A stretch of DNA of 64,000 bases from Cydia pomonella (GCF_033807575.1 NC_084716.1:7316001-7380000); one strand, 5' to 3'; shown: positions 10,986 to 20,869, counted from the first letter of the stretch. Numbers and translations are program-made. The notes: generated by a model from the letters alone, not told the origin.

Positions 10986-11104
10986 GTTTGAGAAAAGCAC
11001 AGTACAAATCTCGACGAGAAATGGGGTTGCCGGCCGCTTATAGGGATATACGAAATATGCGGGATATCTACTTGGCCTGCAACCCTTCGTTTCCCGGTCT
11101 CTAA
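10986..11104 (+). CDS. candidate terminal coding exon of an unidentified host gene
   Basis: A polypyrimidine tract (TTTTTTTTTCGTTGCAG, acceptor AG at 10984-10985) leads into an open stretch ending with TAA at 11102-11104. It joins in phase 1: one base comes from the previous exon, then GT TTG AGA. The 38 complete codons after the split one begin LRKAQYKSRREMGLPAAYRD and end with CNPSFPGL before the stop. The peptide is basic at first, with no membrane segment. The stretch is richer in GC than its flanks, and an AATAAA signal follows 69 bp after the stop. These features together suggest a real 3'-terminal exon on the plus strand. I do not recognise the protein and cannot see upstream exons in this window; they could lie before position 1 or be too short to detect. 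Chance is a real alternative. Confidence 0.45.
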
Positions 11105-11172
11105 TTCGGTCGGTAATTTACTATTTGCTTATAAAATTGATTAACTAAGAATGAAGTCATTTTTCTTACTGT

Positions 11173-11178
11173 AATAAA
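11173..11178 (+). terminator. poly(A) signal AATAAA
   Basis: Canonical AATAAA 69 bp downstream of the candidate stop codon, giving a short 3' UTR. AATAAA is common by chance in AT-rich DNA, so it supports the exon only in combination. Confidence 0.4.
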
Positions 11179-11503
11179 TTGCATCAAAATAAGTATGTTA
11201 TTAAAATAACTACGAGTAATACGACCGAGTTACAATGGCATGATGTCAAAATGAGATCAAATAATGTAAACTCGTTCATGCCTTCTTCGGTAATACATAA
11301 AAAACTGCGGCGTTTCTGCAGATTACAGTAGGGCTCAGAATCGGTATTGAAATACCTGTTAACATCGCTCAAAGGTTAACTGGAAGTGCTCCCTAAAAGA
11401 ATAAGTTCGCCTTTGTACTAATAATGGGTGTTTTCCCTGTTTTGTTTTCATTTTTGTACAATATAAGTGTTTTGACTACTACTACTTAATATACCAAAAC
11501 CGT

Positions 11504-11640
11504 AAGGGCTTATGCACAAATCACGCGAGGTTTTTTCGGCTACGTTTTGACCCCCCTCCCCCTTGGTGATACTTGGTGAGGTTCTTGGCTACCCCTCCCT
11601 CCCCCACATAACCTCACGTGTATTTTTTGAAACTTTTTCA
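11504..11640. repeat. probable dispersed repeat with CACG(C/T)GAGGTT motif
   Basis: It holds AAGGGCTTATGCACAAATCA and CGCGAGGTTTTTTCGGCTAC at one end and CACATAACCTCACGTG at the other, so GTGAGGTT motifs lie inverted at the two ends, with C-rich tracts between. It resembles a common lepidopteran repeat from memory; no second copy is present here. Confidence 0.4.
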
Positions 11641-11649
11641 TTCCACCTA

Positions 11650-12044
11650 ATTTTAAGATAAATAGTATTCTATATAGTGAATCTTGTTTATTTTTCTATT
11701 TTCATTATGAATGTGTTGATATTTTCGTAAAACAGACTCGCTATTTTGAAGTGCGAAGTGAAGATTTATGTTAAACGAAAATTTATATTTAGTTTCGTTC
11801 TCTGTAGAAAAATACACGTGAGGTCTCCTTATATCTTATATATGACATAAAATGGCATCTACGTTAATGGAAAACCTTTTCGTTTTTGAGAGAATTAACG
11901 AAAACGTTTTGAAAAATAAAACAGTTTCCGAGCCCAGGTATACAGTAAATGTCATTATACCAGCCCTTCAGACATTTCAGTAGGTAAGGCGGCAGGTGGT
12001 CAATCTCTCAAAAATACTTCAAAACATTACAGCGGCTTAAGAAA
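11650..12044. other. no gene; possible fragment of a GGGCTCGGAAAC-type MITE end
   Basis: The stretch ending AAACAGTTTCCGAGCCCAGG (11920-11939) resembles the right end of the repeat at 27180-27385 (CCGGTTTCCGAGCCCTGGG). Nothing else can be assigned. Confidence 0.35.
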
Positions 12045-12160
12045 CTTCCCTGCAACTCCCGTTTGAACAAACTACCCTTAAACCGCAAAAGAGTCCCACG
12101 CAGACTAATTGCGCGTCTCAAGTACCACACGAAGAGGATGCCACCCTACCCTTTCATTTG
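12045..12160 (+). repeat. diverged repeat R, copy 1
   Basis: AAACCGCAAAAGAGTCCCAC GCAGACTAATT (12079-12109) aligns with AAAACGCAAAACAGTCCGAC GCAGATAATT at 13577-13606. The flanks are too diverged to set ends; an old dispersed repeat is the simplest reading. Confidence 0.4.
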
Positions 12161-12559
12161 TTACGTTTCTAAAGAGTAACAGGTTCCGTAGTTGTACTTA
12201 AATGTATACGCGATATTGAACCCTAATGCTGGAACATAAGCTTCGTATTTACACATCTAAGAACGCCACATTGTGACAATGCCACAGACAACTTAGCCAA
12301 TACATTTCGCGTGCTATACAATGATTGATGGTCACTACACTAAAGTTAAGGACATGCGAAAAATCACTCAAGTGTTTATCGTTTTTCGTGTAAAATATTC
12401 AAAGTTAAAACTAGTTTTCAATGTTAATTACGGTTGTTATTCAGTTATAATCAATGGTCCTCCAATACTAACTTACTTATACCTCTCGCGTCGATTGATC
12501 GTCTCTATGACAATTCGTTCAAGTCTCTTTTGGTTGGAATTAATTTAAAAAAAAGAATT

Positions 12560-12812
12560 AAAGAAATATGTTTTTACCGTATTTCCACTATCACTATCAC
12601 TAACACCTTTTAAAACAAAAGTCCCTAGCTGCGTCTGTCTGTCTGTATGTCTGTATGTTCGCGATAAACTCAAAAACTACTGAACGGATTTTCATGCGGT
12701 TTTCACCTTTGAGTAGATTGATTCTTGAAGAAGGTATAAGTGTATAATTTTAGTTTACGTTTTTAAGATTTTGAGTAACCCGTGCGATGCTGGGTGGGTC
12801 TCTAGTATAACT
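12560..12812 (+). mobile_element. non-autonomous Helitron-like repeat, copy 1
   Basis: Shares with 43885-44080 the order CACTATCACTATCACTA, a short TCTG run, AACTACTGAACGGATTTTCA, TGCGGTTTTCACC, TTCTTGAAGAAGGT and a 3' end CCGTGCGATGCTGGGTGGGT CTCTAGTA. The 3' CTAGT terminus, no TIRs and no visible target duplication fit Helitron-type elements known from Lepidoptera. The class is inferred from the end only; the repeat itself is well supported by two copies. Non-coding. Confidence 0.65.
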
Positions 12813-14590
12813 GAAATGTTACATTTCTAAATAAATTAATGTAGTAAACCACAAACAAAAGTCTACAAACATTTTAAGTGACAGCTACATATAAAGCGTT
12901 ACTGCTCAACTCATTTAAGCACGTACTCGCACAGTTACAATCTGTTGTCATCTAAATAAAATAACTAATATAAAATGAGAGACCTAGGATATGGGAGTAA
13001 TAGTTGAGCCGTTGCTATCCGCGGCGTAGTACCTACCGAGCAAGTTAATCATAAACTGTCGTAAAACGGAGTCCATGGTTTGTGCACAAAGAAAATGTGA
13101 CTATATTGCTTATGATTAAGGTAGGTAAAATATGTCTGACTAAATATGCCTTTGTTATTTTTGGGCCGCAAATAAGTTGCTTTTGACGGATCGCGAAACA
13201 TGATGCGGTTATAACAGTGATGCGGCTTCGGACGCTGCTCCTAGGAGTCCCAGGTGTAAGTGAAACTGGGCTGTGGGTGGAATGGGGTGCGGATCACCAC
13301 AGTATTATGACCGATATTTACATACGATATTTGCTAATTAAGAGGCAACAGCAGTGGTCATTTCTCCATACAAACGTACTCGACTGTTTGTTTTTGAAGC
13401 TAGAGCAATGTTTTTTTAACACAGATTATTATTATTAATATCTGTGTCGGACTCTTTTGCTTTTTTTGATACTTTTATTTCTTAAGGCTTAAGGCATTCA
13501 AATATTCGCACAAACGGCCTAATTTATTCGGCCGTAAAGAGAAGCTTGGTATTCAAAATTAACACCAGTTAGCCTAAAACGCAAAACAGTCCGACGCAGA
13601 TAATTTCATTACCATTTAGATCAAAAAATTTCGTTACATTTGGTTAAGTTTTGGAGGAGGAAACATTCGAGTACGAAACATCGTTTTTTGAGATTTTTAC
13701 GAAGGCTTTTTCGCCTAATCTGGCGTTGTCCTTATCGCAATAGTTTTAGGAACCGCTTCTATTAGCGAGTCGGATATATTCATCTAAAATATTTAAATCT
13801 CAGCTCCCGTATCCTCTTAAGTCGGAAAAAATCACGCTGCCTAAAAGATTTAATCGAAAACGCTGCCCAAGCCGTTTGAGGTACAATAATGTATATAATG
13901 TATGGTGGAATTGTCTCTCTTTCATTAGTCTACAAAAAAGCCCGCGATTGTTTATGTCTATTCTTAATGATAGATTTCTATACTCATTCTTATCTTCTAC
14001 AAAAAAATCACGTAATATGTGGTATTTGCAACGCTATTTACACGGATACAGTATTAATATTTAACAAATTAAATACTTTAGTTATATTGAACATTTTATA
14101 CAGATTACAATCGGCCCTTGCACCATACAATTTAAATGAATATTTCAAGAGTAATCATAAATTAAAGTTCCGTTCATGCCGATTTTTACCATCTTGTGCT
14201 GCGATCGCTTTATTTACCCCACCATGCTCTTTGCACCGTGCCATTTTTTTCTTAACAAACACATCCATCGCATCGCATCGTCGCACATCTCTGGTCGAAA
14301 GTTCGAAACGCAACCTTAGACAGCTTATCTGGTCGTTTGCTCGCTAATCTCACTATTACATAGAAAAAGACCTCAGAAAACGGACATGCCTTTTTCATTT
14401 AGGAAAAGTTTCATGGAAAAGGTAAGTTTTCTAAGACCTGTTTTTAGATACGTACAAATAAAACGTATATACGTAAAACATAATTAAACACCACAGTGAT
14501 TTTATAATAGTCGAGGAACACGTAGGGACGAAGTTAAAATTCGATTACGGATTCGTTATTTCAAACCGTAGCAGAGATCGATATTTAAGC
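12813..14590. other. no gene recognised
   Basis: 13530-13625 holds repeat R copy 2 (see 12045). The 152-codon frame at 13889-14347 lacks any domain and has a length expected by chance in AT-rich DNA. Nothing else can be supported. Confidence 0.4.
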
Positions 14591-14599
14591 GACGTGCGT

Positions 14600-14859
14600 T
14601 CCACTCAACTTCAAAGGTAGAATGAATGAGCGAGCGGCGGCGCGCGATGACAAAGCGCACCGATCAGTGCACTTCATTCATGCACTCGCGAATGTAACAT
14701 TATTGTGAGTGAATGTAATAACTATGGCGCGACATATTCAAATTAATCAGCGTGAAGATGATTTTATAATCCTAAATACATAGTTTTAAGACAGTATTGT
14801 TGTATATATTAGTGTGTAGTATAGTTTAAAGTTGTAAATATATTTTTGATTAGGTAAGT
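14600..14859 (+). promoter_or_regulatory. candidate promoter and 5' untranslated exon
   Basis: A GC-rich patch (GAGCGAGCGGCGGCGCGCGA, 14629-14648) is followed by GATCAGTGCACTTC, whose TCAGTG (14664-14669) fits the arthropod initiator TCAGT. No TATA box sits 30 bp upstream. About 190 bp later TTAG|GTAAGTAG provides an excellent 5' splice donor (GT at 14854). No ATG-led frame of note lies between, so it would be a 5' UTR exon. It lies 3.5 kb after the candidate terminal exon on the same strand, which would suit the start of a next gene. Each motif alone is common by chance. Confidence 0.25.
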
Positions 14860-14869
14860 AGCAGCTCTT

Positions 14870-15645
14870 AAGGTTTATTTATTAAACATGTAACGTATTA
14901 CGTTACACTATTTGGAAATAATTTTATGTGCCTAATACGTATGCGTAATTATAAAAAAACCCACCTAATTAAATTAACAACTAGCGAAACTCAAAATGCG
15001 TTTTTAAGCTTGGATTTTTCATGTCGCTTTTCGCCATACAAACATTTTGTGAAAAGCGCATCCCGCGAAAGGAAATTAAAGTGTAATTCCAGCAGACTAC
15101 TATTTAATCCAATCGAAAATCGGATTTCAGCACTCAGAATCATTGCGAAATCGGCTAGTTTGTATGTCAATATGTACAGTCAGCAAAACTCGACAAGCAC
15201 CCCTGCATACGTATTTATGTGCCGGGGTGCTAAGCTAATAGCTTTAATGACTGGCTTAAGAATCATACGAACCTAGCCGTCTCCATACAATCGAAGATAC
15301 GCTTTCGAATTTACAAGTGTGACAGAGCAATACGTCGAACGTGTTTTGCGATCCCTCAGGCACGTTTGCGCGTTCGCCAGACGTGGACGCAACTTGTTTC
15401 AGCTCTCGCACGATGCCCATTCAAGTTTAAATCTTTCTCCATGTCAAAGTTTGTTTGGATCAAAACAATGCTTTTGACGAAAGTGACATTGCAGTAATTA
15501 GAACTTTTCAAGATATATCTCCGGATATTTTCCTTGACACGCACTGCGTTCAGAAACGCGGCGGAAACAACGCACAATACTCAATGTATCTACGCTCACT
15601 TAGTGCGCGTAAATTAAACCCAAGAACGTTATATAAGTAGGTGCT
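14870..15645. other. no gene recognised
   Basis: Contains a small hairpin at about 15197-15233 (AGCACCCC ... GGGGTGCT) following TGTACAGTCAGC, which recalls the TACAGTC element ends at 38619 and 44099, but no matching right end was found. Frames on both strands have no domain. Confidence 0.35.
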
Positions 15646-15649
15646 AGTA

Positions 15650-15895
15650 TATTTAAATAACAAAACACTTATAGAATTACTTTGTTGTCCGTCCATCTGT
15701 CTGGCTTTTAAGATCCTGTATCTCAGGAACGCGTGTAGATATCAAGTTGAATTATAACATATATTTAGGTCTACTATCCCTTAAAACTGTAAAAAAATCA
15801 AATTTCTAAGTTAACGTAAAAAAAAGTTACGGCCGTTCAAGCCGCAAAATTTATTATTTTATTCACCGCTCTTAAGGGAATATAAAGGGTAGGTT
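15650..15895 (+). repeat. GTCT-associated dispersed repeat
   Basis: GTCCGTCCATCTGTCTGG is followed by CTGTATCTCAGGAACGCGTG TAGATATCAAGTTGAA and an AT-rich body. The order 'TCTG run, then TATCTCAGGAACGCGT, then ATCAAGTTGAA' matches a repeat I recall as common in Lepidoptera. Compare CTGTATCTCATGAACCGTGA in the M element at 18050. Confidence 0.5.
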
Positions 15896-16330
15896 ATCGT
15901 CTTACACTACAAGTACATGGAAAAATCTCAAAACTATAAATTTGTAAAAACTAAAAACGTATTTTTTAATTACATACTCACTTACGTGACTTCGTTTTGT
16001 TTGTTGTAATGGTCTACCAGTTTCAGGGACGCCCAAATAAAAGTCAGGTTTATTCAACCCAGTCCGTGTACAAAAGCATTCTTTAATCTCTTGCCGGACT
16101 CGCAAACGAGGATTGCTTCAAAATAAAAGCCTCCTTTACAAGTCCCTTTTTCATTTCCTCGTAATTTGAACATTTCACGCGGATTGTCCTGCCAGTTTTG
16201 TTTTATCTCAAAGTGTGTGTTTTCATCTAAAAACGGTATTTTTGTCAAGTCGATTGGGTTATTCTTTGAGTGAAAAGTGGGGTAAAAGTTTCACTAAACT
16301 TGTATTTTTAACTAGACAGAGGCAGGTACA
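15896..16330. other. no gene recognised
   Basis: Anonymous sequence with no supported feature. Confidence 0.4.
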
Positions 16331-16372
16331 GGGGGGGGGAGGACACAGCTGCAAAACCCCCCCCCCCCCCCC
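16331..16372. repeat. G9 and C16 homopolymer tracts
   Basis: A run of nine G (16331-16339) is followed 17 bp later by sixteen C (16357-16372). The two could pair as a hairpin, and the C tract is prone to slippage and sequencing error. No function is implied. Confidence 0.9.
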
Positions 16373-16867
16373 GCCGAGCTCAAATGTATGACCCCCTGCG
16401 GAGTCTGCCCTCTTAAGCCTCCGGTGACATATCCACTTGCTCGGCTACGCCCTTACGTACCTACTCGTATAATAAGCCGGCATATGAATGCGACCGGCAT
16501 GGCAGATGCCGTATGTACGATATGGCAGTCGGCACGCTTGGTTTGTATTTTCTCATCAAGACAGAAGATTATTTTTTCGAGCGCGCACTCGTGCTAGTGA
16601 TGCTGGTGATAGAAACTTCTCTACTTCAGATAGACAACATGCCTCTTTCAAACAGTGCTAGGGATACAGTAAGGACTTATAGTTCGTGTTATCCACCATG
16701 TCGCGCAGATTTGTCAACTATAAGCTTTAATAACATGACATTACGAGTTAAGGCACGCGTCGTCGTGAATGACACGATCTATCCTATGGAGTTACTTGTA
16801 AACGCGCTATAAACCTCAATAAATTTTGTATCAAGCGTAGTTCCACCGTGAGCCTTGATAGTTGTAT
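16373..16867. other. no gene recognised
   Basis: Locally balanced base composition, with short plus-strand frames that carry no domain and no splice context. No repeat copy seen. Confidence 0.35.
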
Positions 16868-16951
16868 TGGGTAAGGTTAGGTAGCTCAGATGGAAGAGCA
16901 CCAGGCTAGCGATCCGATCGTGGGTTCAAGTCCGTCCAAAATAGTGATTTT
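16868..16951 (+). mobile_element. tRNA-like sequence with pol III terminator (short SINE or tRNA pseudogene)
   Basis: TAGGTAGCTCAGATGG is a good A-box with a pairable D-arm (GCTC/GAGC). GTGGGTTCAAGTCC is a good B-box. Between them the anticodon arm cannot form five pairs and the T-stem is imperfect, so this is not a functional tRNA gene. TTTTTT at 16946-16951 would stop pol III. It may be the head of a third SINE family or a retroposed tRNA pseudogene; no other copy is present in the window. Confidence 0.6.
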
Positions 16952-17062
16952 TTCCCCTTTTTATTTGTTTCTAAACGTTTGTCTTGAACCTCTAAACCTG
17001 TCATTTTGACTTGCGTATTTGTAAGAAAGAAACGTCGGACACGTCATTACCAAATTAAATAG

Positions 17063-17242
17063 AGCTGGGCGGGACATGTTGCCAGGCAGAGTGATGGCAG
17101 GTGGTCCAAAATATTAACGGAATAGTGGCCGCTTTCAGATGAGAGGAGTGCCTGGCGTCACTTCTGGATGAGATTAGCTCAGGCTCAGGACCGGGATAAG
17201 TGGCGTATGCTCATTGCTCAGCAGCGGGTGATTAAAGGCTGA
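17063..17242 (+). pseudogene. LINE reverse-transcriptase C-terminal remnant with internal stop
   Basis: The plus frame reads SWAGHVARQSDGRWSKILTE, TAG stop, WPLSDERSAWRHFWMRLAQA, then QDRDKWRMLIAQQRVIKG and TGA at 17240-17242. WAGHV.R and QDRDKWR are hallmarks of the C-terminal region of RTE-like and related LINE proteins; compare RWLGHVHRM and AEDRDKWRKL in the intact fragment at 32127. An in-frame TAG and loss of everything upstream show it is dead. TATGATGA follows the stop, as in the 3' ends of such elements. Confidence 0.8.
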
Positions 17243-17249
17243 TATGATG

Positions 17250-17759
17250 AAGAAAGGAATACAACATAAATTAACTAACTGATGATTTTCAAGTATTTTG
17301 AATAAGGGCTAAGGGATTACTTGGAGCTTACTCATTGTAAGCTATCGAAGGAAAACAATGACAGCTTATTGCCCCATTAAAAAAGATGTTATGAGTTTCC
17401 GAAGTTACTTCCGATGGTAACACTGGTAACTTATGATAAGTTTTCTTTTACAACATAACCATGTAAACATATTTTACATTAGACTGTTTTCCCTTTAATC
17501 CTTCAGACGAAAACTGGGTGCTATAAATTTTAATACGAGTCCCGATTATGAAGAAAGTTCGGCAGTCAATGTTGGTAAAGAGTACCTCACATAATTTACC
17601 CTTGAAAGAAACGTGAGGTCGACCCTCGTAGTTATTCTGCAGTAAATTATAAAACGGAAGATCGCGTGCGTGGCTAAAATATTCTTTATCTTGGAATATC
17701 AGATAAAGTAGCTTTATCTTTAAGCTAAATTTCATCTTCCTCGCGTTTGTCCAGTCTTT
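17250..17759. other. no gene recognised
   Basis: A minus-strand frame of 134 codons runs from 17852 to 17448. Its first 30 codons lie in a degenerate SINE-B copy and the rest has no domain, so it is not a gene. Confidence 0.5.
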
Positions 17760-17853
17760 TCGCAACGGCTCATTTGCAAGCCCAGATATTGGTGTAAGCA
17801 CTAGTTTTCCGAAAGTGATTGCCAACTGACCTTCCAATCCAGAGGGAGTCAAG
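17760..17853 (-). mobile_element. SINE-B copy 6, degenerate internal fragment
   Basis: On the minus strand it reads CTCTGGATTGGAAGGTCAGT, then an AAAACTAGTGCTTACACCAA segment and TGGGCTTGCAAATGAGCC, a diverged match to the part of SINE-B near 2055-2120. Both ends are lost. Confidence 0.7.
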
Positions 17854-17887
17854 TGACTTTACGTTGCATCTGTCATCCCCATACATT

Positions 17888-18049
17888 TTTAGGGTTCCGT
17901 ACCAAAAAGGTACAAAAGAAGGTTGACTGGTAGAGAATACCTTAAGGCATTAAGTCCGCCATTTGTACCTTCATGTTTTGTGCAATAAAGATTAAATAAA
18001 TAAATAAATAAAAAGAAGCCTTACGGTACGACTCTGTCCGTCCCTCTGT
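17888..18049 (+). mobile_element. M element fragment interrupted by a LINE tail
   Basis: The head TTTTTAGGGTTCCGTACC AAAAAGGTACAAAAG stops at about 17917, where the LINE 3' end begins. After the LINE tail the M sequence resumes (AAGCCTTACGGTACGACTCT GTCCGTCCCTCTGTC) until another M element starts at 18050. This gives an order: the M fragment first, then the LINE tail and the second M element into it. Confidence 0.7.
17917..18014 (+). mobile_element. LINE 3' end (CR1/L2-like family), copy 2
   Basis: AGGTTGACTGGTAGAGAATACC, GGCATTAAGTCCGCCATTTG and GTGCAATAAAGATTAAATAA end in four or more AAAT units. It matches the minus-strand element at 10386. Only about 100 bp were retained. Confidence 0.85.
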
Positions 18050-18349
18050 CTTTTTAGGGTTCCGTACCCAAAGGGTAAAACGGGACCCAATTACTAAGAC
18101 TCCGCTGTCCGTCCGTCTGTCTGTCTATCTGTCTGTCCGTCTGTCAACAGGCTGTATCTCATGAACCGTGATAGTTAGACAGCTTTTAATTTTTCACAGA
18201 TGATATATTTCTGTTGCTGCTATAATAACAAATAATAAAAAACAATTAAATAAATATTTAAGGTGCTCCAATAGAACAAATGTAATTTTTTTGATAATGA
18301 TACGGAACCATTCGTGCGCTAGTCCGACTCGCACGTAGCCGGTTTTTAA
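18050..18349 (+). mobile_element. M-type element, short variant
   Basis: It starts TTTTTAGGGTTCCGTACCCA, has a TCTG run (18110-18145), the phrase CAGGCTGTATCTCATGAACC and ends TACGGAACCATTCGTGCGCT, then AGTCCGACTCGCACGTAGCC and GGTTTTT. The end holds a hairpin (GTGCG ... CGCAC). At about 300 bp it is far shorter than the copies at 8187 and 42848 and differs internally, so it is a related subfamily. Confidence 0.8.
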
Positions 18350-18734
18350 TTTTCTTTTAGTTTGGCGTTTGTCGACGATATATGATTGTCATCTTGGTTA
18401 GGTCCCTAGGTTGCCAAAGCTTAAAATACTTTACTTTGTACTTCAGCAAAAATATGTTATAGTGTTTAAAACGATTTTATTTGGTCTATCCATGGAGTAA
18501 CGGCACCACTTTGGACACTTAAAGCTACATAGTGATGAGCAGACCCTACATAGTGATGGACACCTACTTCGAAATCTAAAGATCATGCAGTTACAAACTA
18601 TAGTTCCAAAATGAATGCCACCAACTATGCTTCTCTCTTTGGCCTAAAGGTTGCTTTTGTAACTGTATATTTTTTATCATGCAATAAAGTTTAAATAGTT
18701 AGCATGCGATCCCCCTGTTAGTAATCGGCTGCCA
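18350..18734. other. no gene; possible LINE tail remnant near 18645-18697
   Basis: GGCCTAAAGGTTGCTTTTGT ... ATGCAATAAAGTTTAAAT looks like a worn LINE 3' end. CTACATAGTGATG is duplicated at 18525 and 18547. Nothing else found. Confidence 0.4.
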
Positions 18735-18810
18735 AATTTTTGTGGGCGCCTGCAACTCCAGAGGTGTCGCATGCGCGTTTCCAATTTTTTGAAACCTATA
18801 ATATAGGTAC
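18735..18810 (-). repeat. fragment of the 'AACTCCAGAGGTGT' LINE/SINE tail, copy 2
   Basis: GGCGCCTGCAACTCCAGAGG TGTCGCATGCGCGTTTCC matches 44428-44470 (GACGCCTGCAACTCCAGAGG TGTTACATGCGCGTTGCC). The strand is set by analogy with the copy at 44355. Confidence 0.7.
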
Positions 18811-20127
18811 AATATGTGTGCATGCAGCCACAACCCTTTAATTGATTAATATTTTTTTCTTTTCAATTTATTGTCAATTTTTCATTTATGTGAAGTTTTT
18901 GTTATGTCTTCTTATGAAAAATAAAGATTCTTCTTAAACCTTAAATAAATGGATGACCCTTAGTTTAATTAAGCACATCATTGAATCCTTGTTTATTACT
19001 GGTGGCATAGATTTATTACTATTTATCTACATCTGTATCATAACATATAATATATTCAGAAACGACAAACTGGCGGCCTATATTAACAAATCTGTATCTG
19101 TAGGTGCATCGTAATTTTAACTTTACTTTATCGATAACCGTCATCTCAATTACATTCAAATTTAGAACATCTCTGAAAAACAAAGACATTTGTTATTCTA
19201 ATATCAGTCGAGATGACGTTTTATTCGAAATTAAGTGTCAGTTGCAAACAATTTTGACAAATTTCGTATTTGATATCGAACGATATGGCAGTCGGCCCCG
19301 ACTTTATTTGTGTCTGAATAAAAAAAACAACTCATGCGTTACATGCGCGTAAAAGTTAGCATTACCGCAATTTTGACGTTTAATTATTTTGTAGGTATAA
19401 AATTACTTTGTTTTGATGAAGCTTATGATATTGCTGTAGATATAGCAGTGTATGTAACTGTACATAATTAGGCATTAAATACTCGTGTTATCCTTTTATG
19501 AAACTCATTTCATTCGTTTCATAAACCCACACTCGTATTTTAATGAGTTTCAAAGACCGATTTCGATGCGGTTTTTTCTTATGTGAAAGCGAATATCCTT
19601 GTGGTTGTTCTTAGCTATGGTTAATGAATATCGAACTAGCAATTTGAAGAGTATCAGCTCTTTTCCAAAATGATGCAAGGCATTTTTTGGCATAATTGCG
19701 TACTGATTTTTTAATTTAATACATATAAACGCCGTGCCTATTCCGGGTGTGGCTTGTAACACCAGCAAGAAATTAAACTTTAGTATTTATTCCTCAAATT
19801 TCCCAACATTTTTTCATCGACTTTAAAAAATTACCTGTATATTGATTTTTAGCACATTTTAAAATTTATTCTAAGACACAATGTATTGTGATTTATGTTA
19901 TTTTTAAAGCGTGACAAGCAACGTCAATTACACTGATGACAAGTACATTTAAGGTAATATTTAATTTATAAGAAAAATAATAAGTCTAATAAATTCATAA
20001 TTCTTAAAAGTTATTGAACAAAAATTTCATCGATTGATGATTATAATCTATGTTTAAGTTAGTTATTTGCTCGTGTTACAGGTCACACCCGCTATATCAA
20101 ACCTGCCTATGCTATGCCTATGTACCT
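18811..20127. other. no gene recognised
   Basis: AT-rich, with no supported exon or repeat copy. The frames at 19104-19352 and 19550-19768 have no recognisable domain. Confidence 0.4.
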
Positions 20128-20236
20128 AACAAACCTCTCTTTCTGGCCCAGTGGTTGTCTAGTAGAAAATACTTTTAGGCATGAAATCCCCTATTTGTAC
20201 TTATTATTTTGTGTCAAGATTTAAATAAATAAATAT
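20128..20236 (+). mobile_element. LINE 3' end (CR1/L2-like family), copy 3, diverged
   Basis: GGTTGTCTAGTAGAAAATAC, TTTTAGGCATGAAATCCCC and AAGATTTAAATAAATAAAT align with the 3' UTR of copies at 10386 and 17917 at reduced similarity. Confidence 0.65.
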
Positions 20237-20869
20237 GTTTTTTGTGATCTTATTGTGAAATTTCATTCTGCTTTTTTAGTTTACAGAAACATAAAAGCTC
20301 CATTTCTGACATCACTGAATTGTAATAATGAACTAGATGTAGAAATAATAAAGTTGTCTGTACAAAGGTCTAATTTTAGGTTTAACAAAGGTTTTTGACC
20401 TAAAATTAAGCACAAAAGCTAACTCAGTGAATCTAAAGCCGTAGGCTACGTGTCATTACCATTCTGATGAAGCTATTGTTAGTAGGTAATTGTAATTGTT
20501 TACTTACTAAGTTCACTAAAGGCATTGGATGTTTGTAAAACGGTCTTTAATTTTACGCGAAAGGCAAATTTTGTTAGGCATTTCATTCGTCACTGAACAT
20601 TTCCATTTTGTGTTAGAATTTAAAAATACAGCGCTGAATAATTGCACTGAAAAAGTTGCGGACAGCTCTCAAAAATTAAATATTTCTATTACATTTATAT
20701 TTAACAACAACTGAGCGATGAATAATAAAATCCGCAACAAGGTTTTTTTAGCTTTTTAAATTGTAATAATACACCGCCCGATAACCATCCTATAACATCA
20801 AACTTCATTTCAAACGTGCCATAAGGTGACACATAAGTATAAATATAAGACAATCTTACAAACATATAT
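20237..20869. other. no gene recognised
   Basis: Anonymous AT-rich sequence. 61-codon frames on each strand lack domains. Confidence 0.4.

Noticed and set aside
13889..14347. 152-codon plus-strand open frame
   Set aside because: No recognisable domain, no splice context, overlapped by another frame. A few frames above 120 codons are expected by chance in 64 kb of AT-rich DNA read six ways.
17448..17852. 134-codon minus-strand open frame
   Set aside because: Its first 30 codons are a degenerate SINE-B fragment and the rest has no domain.
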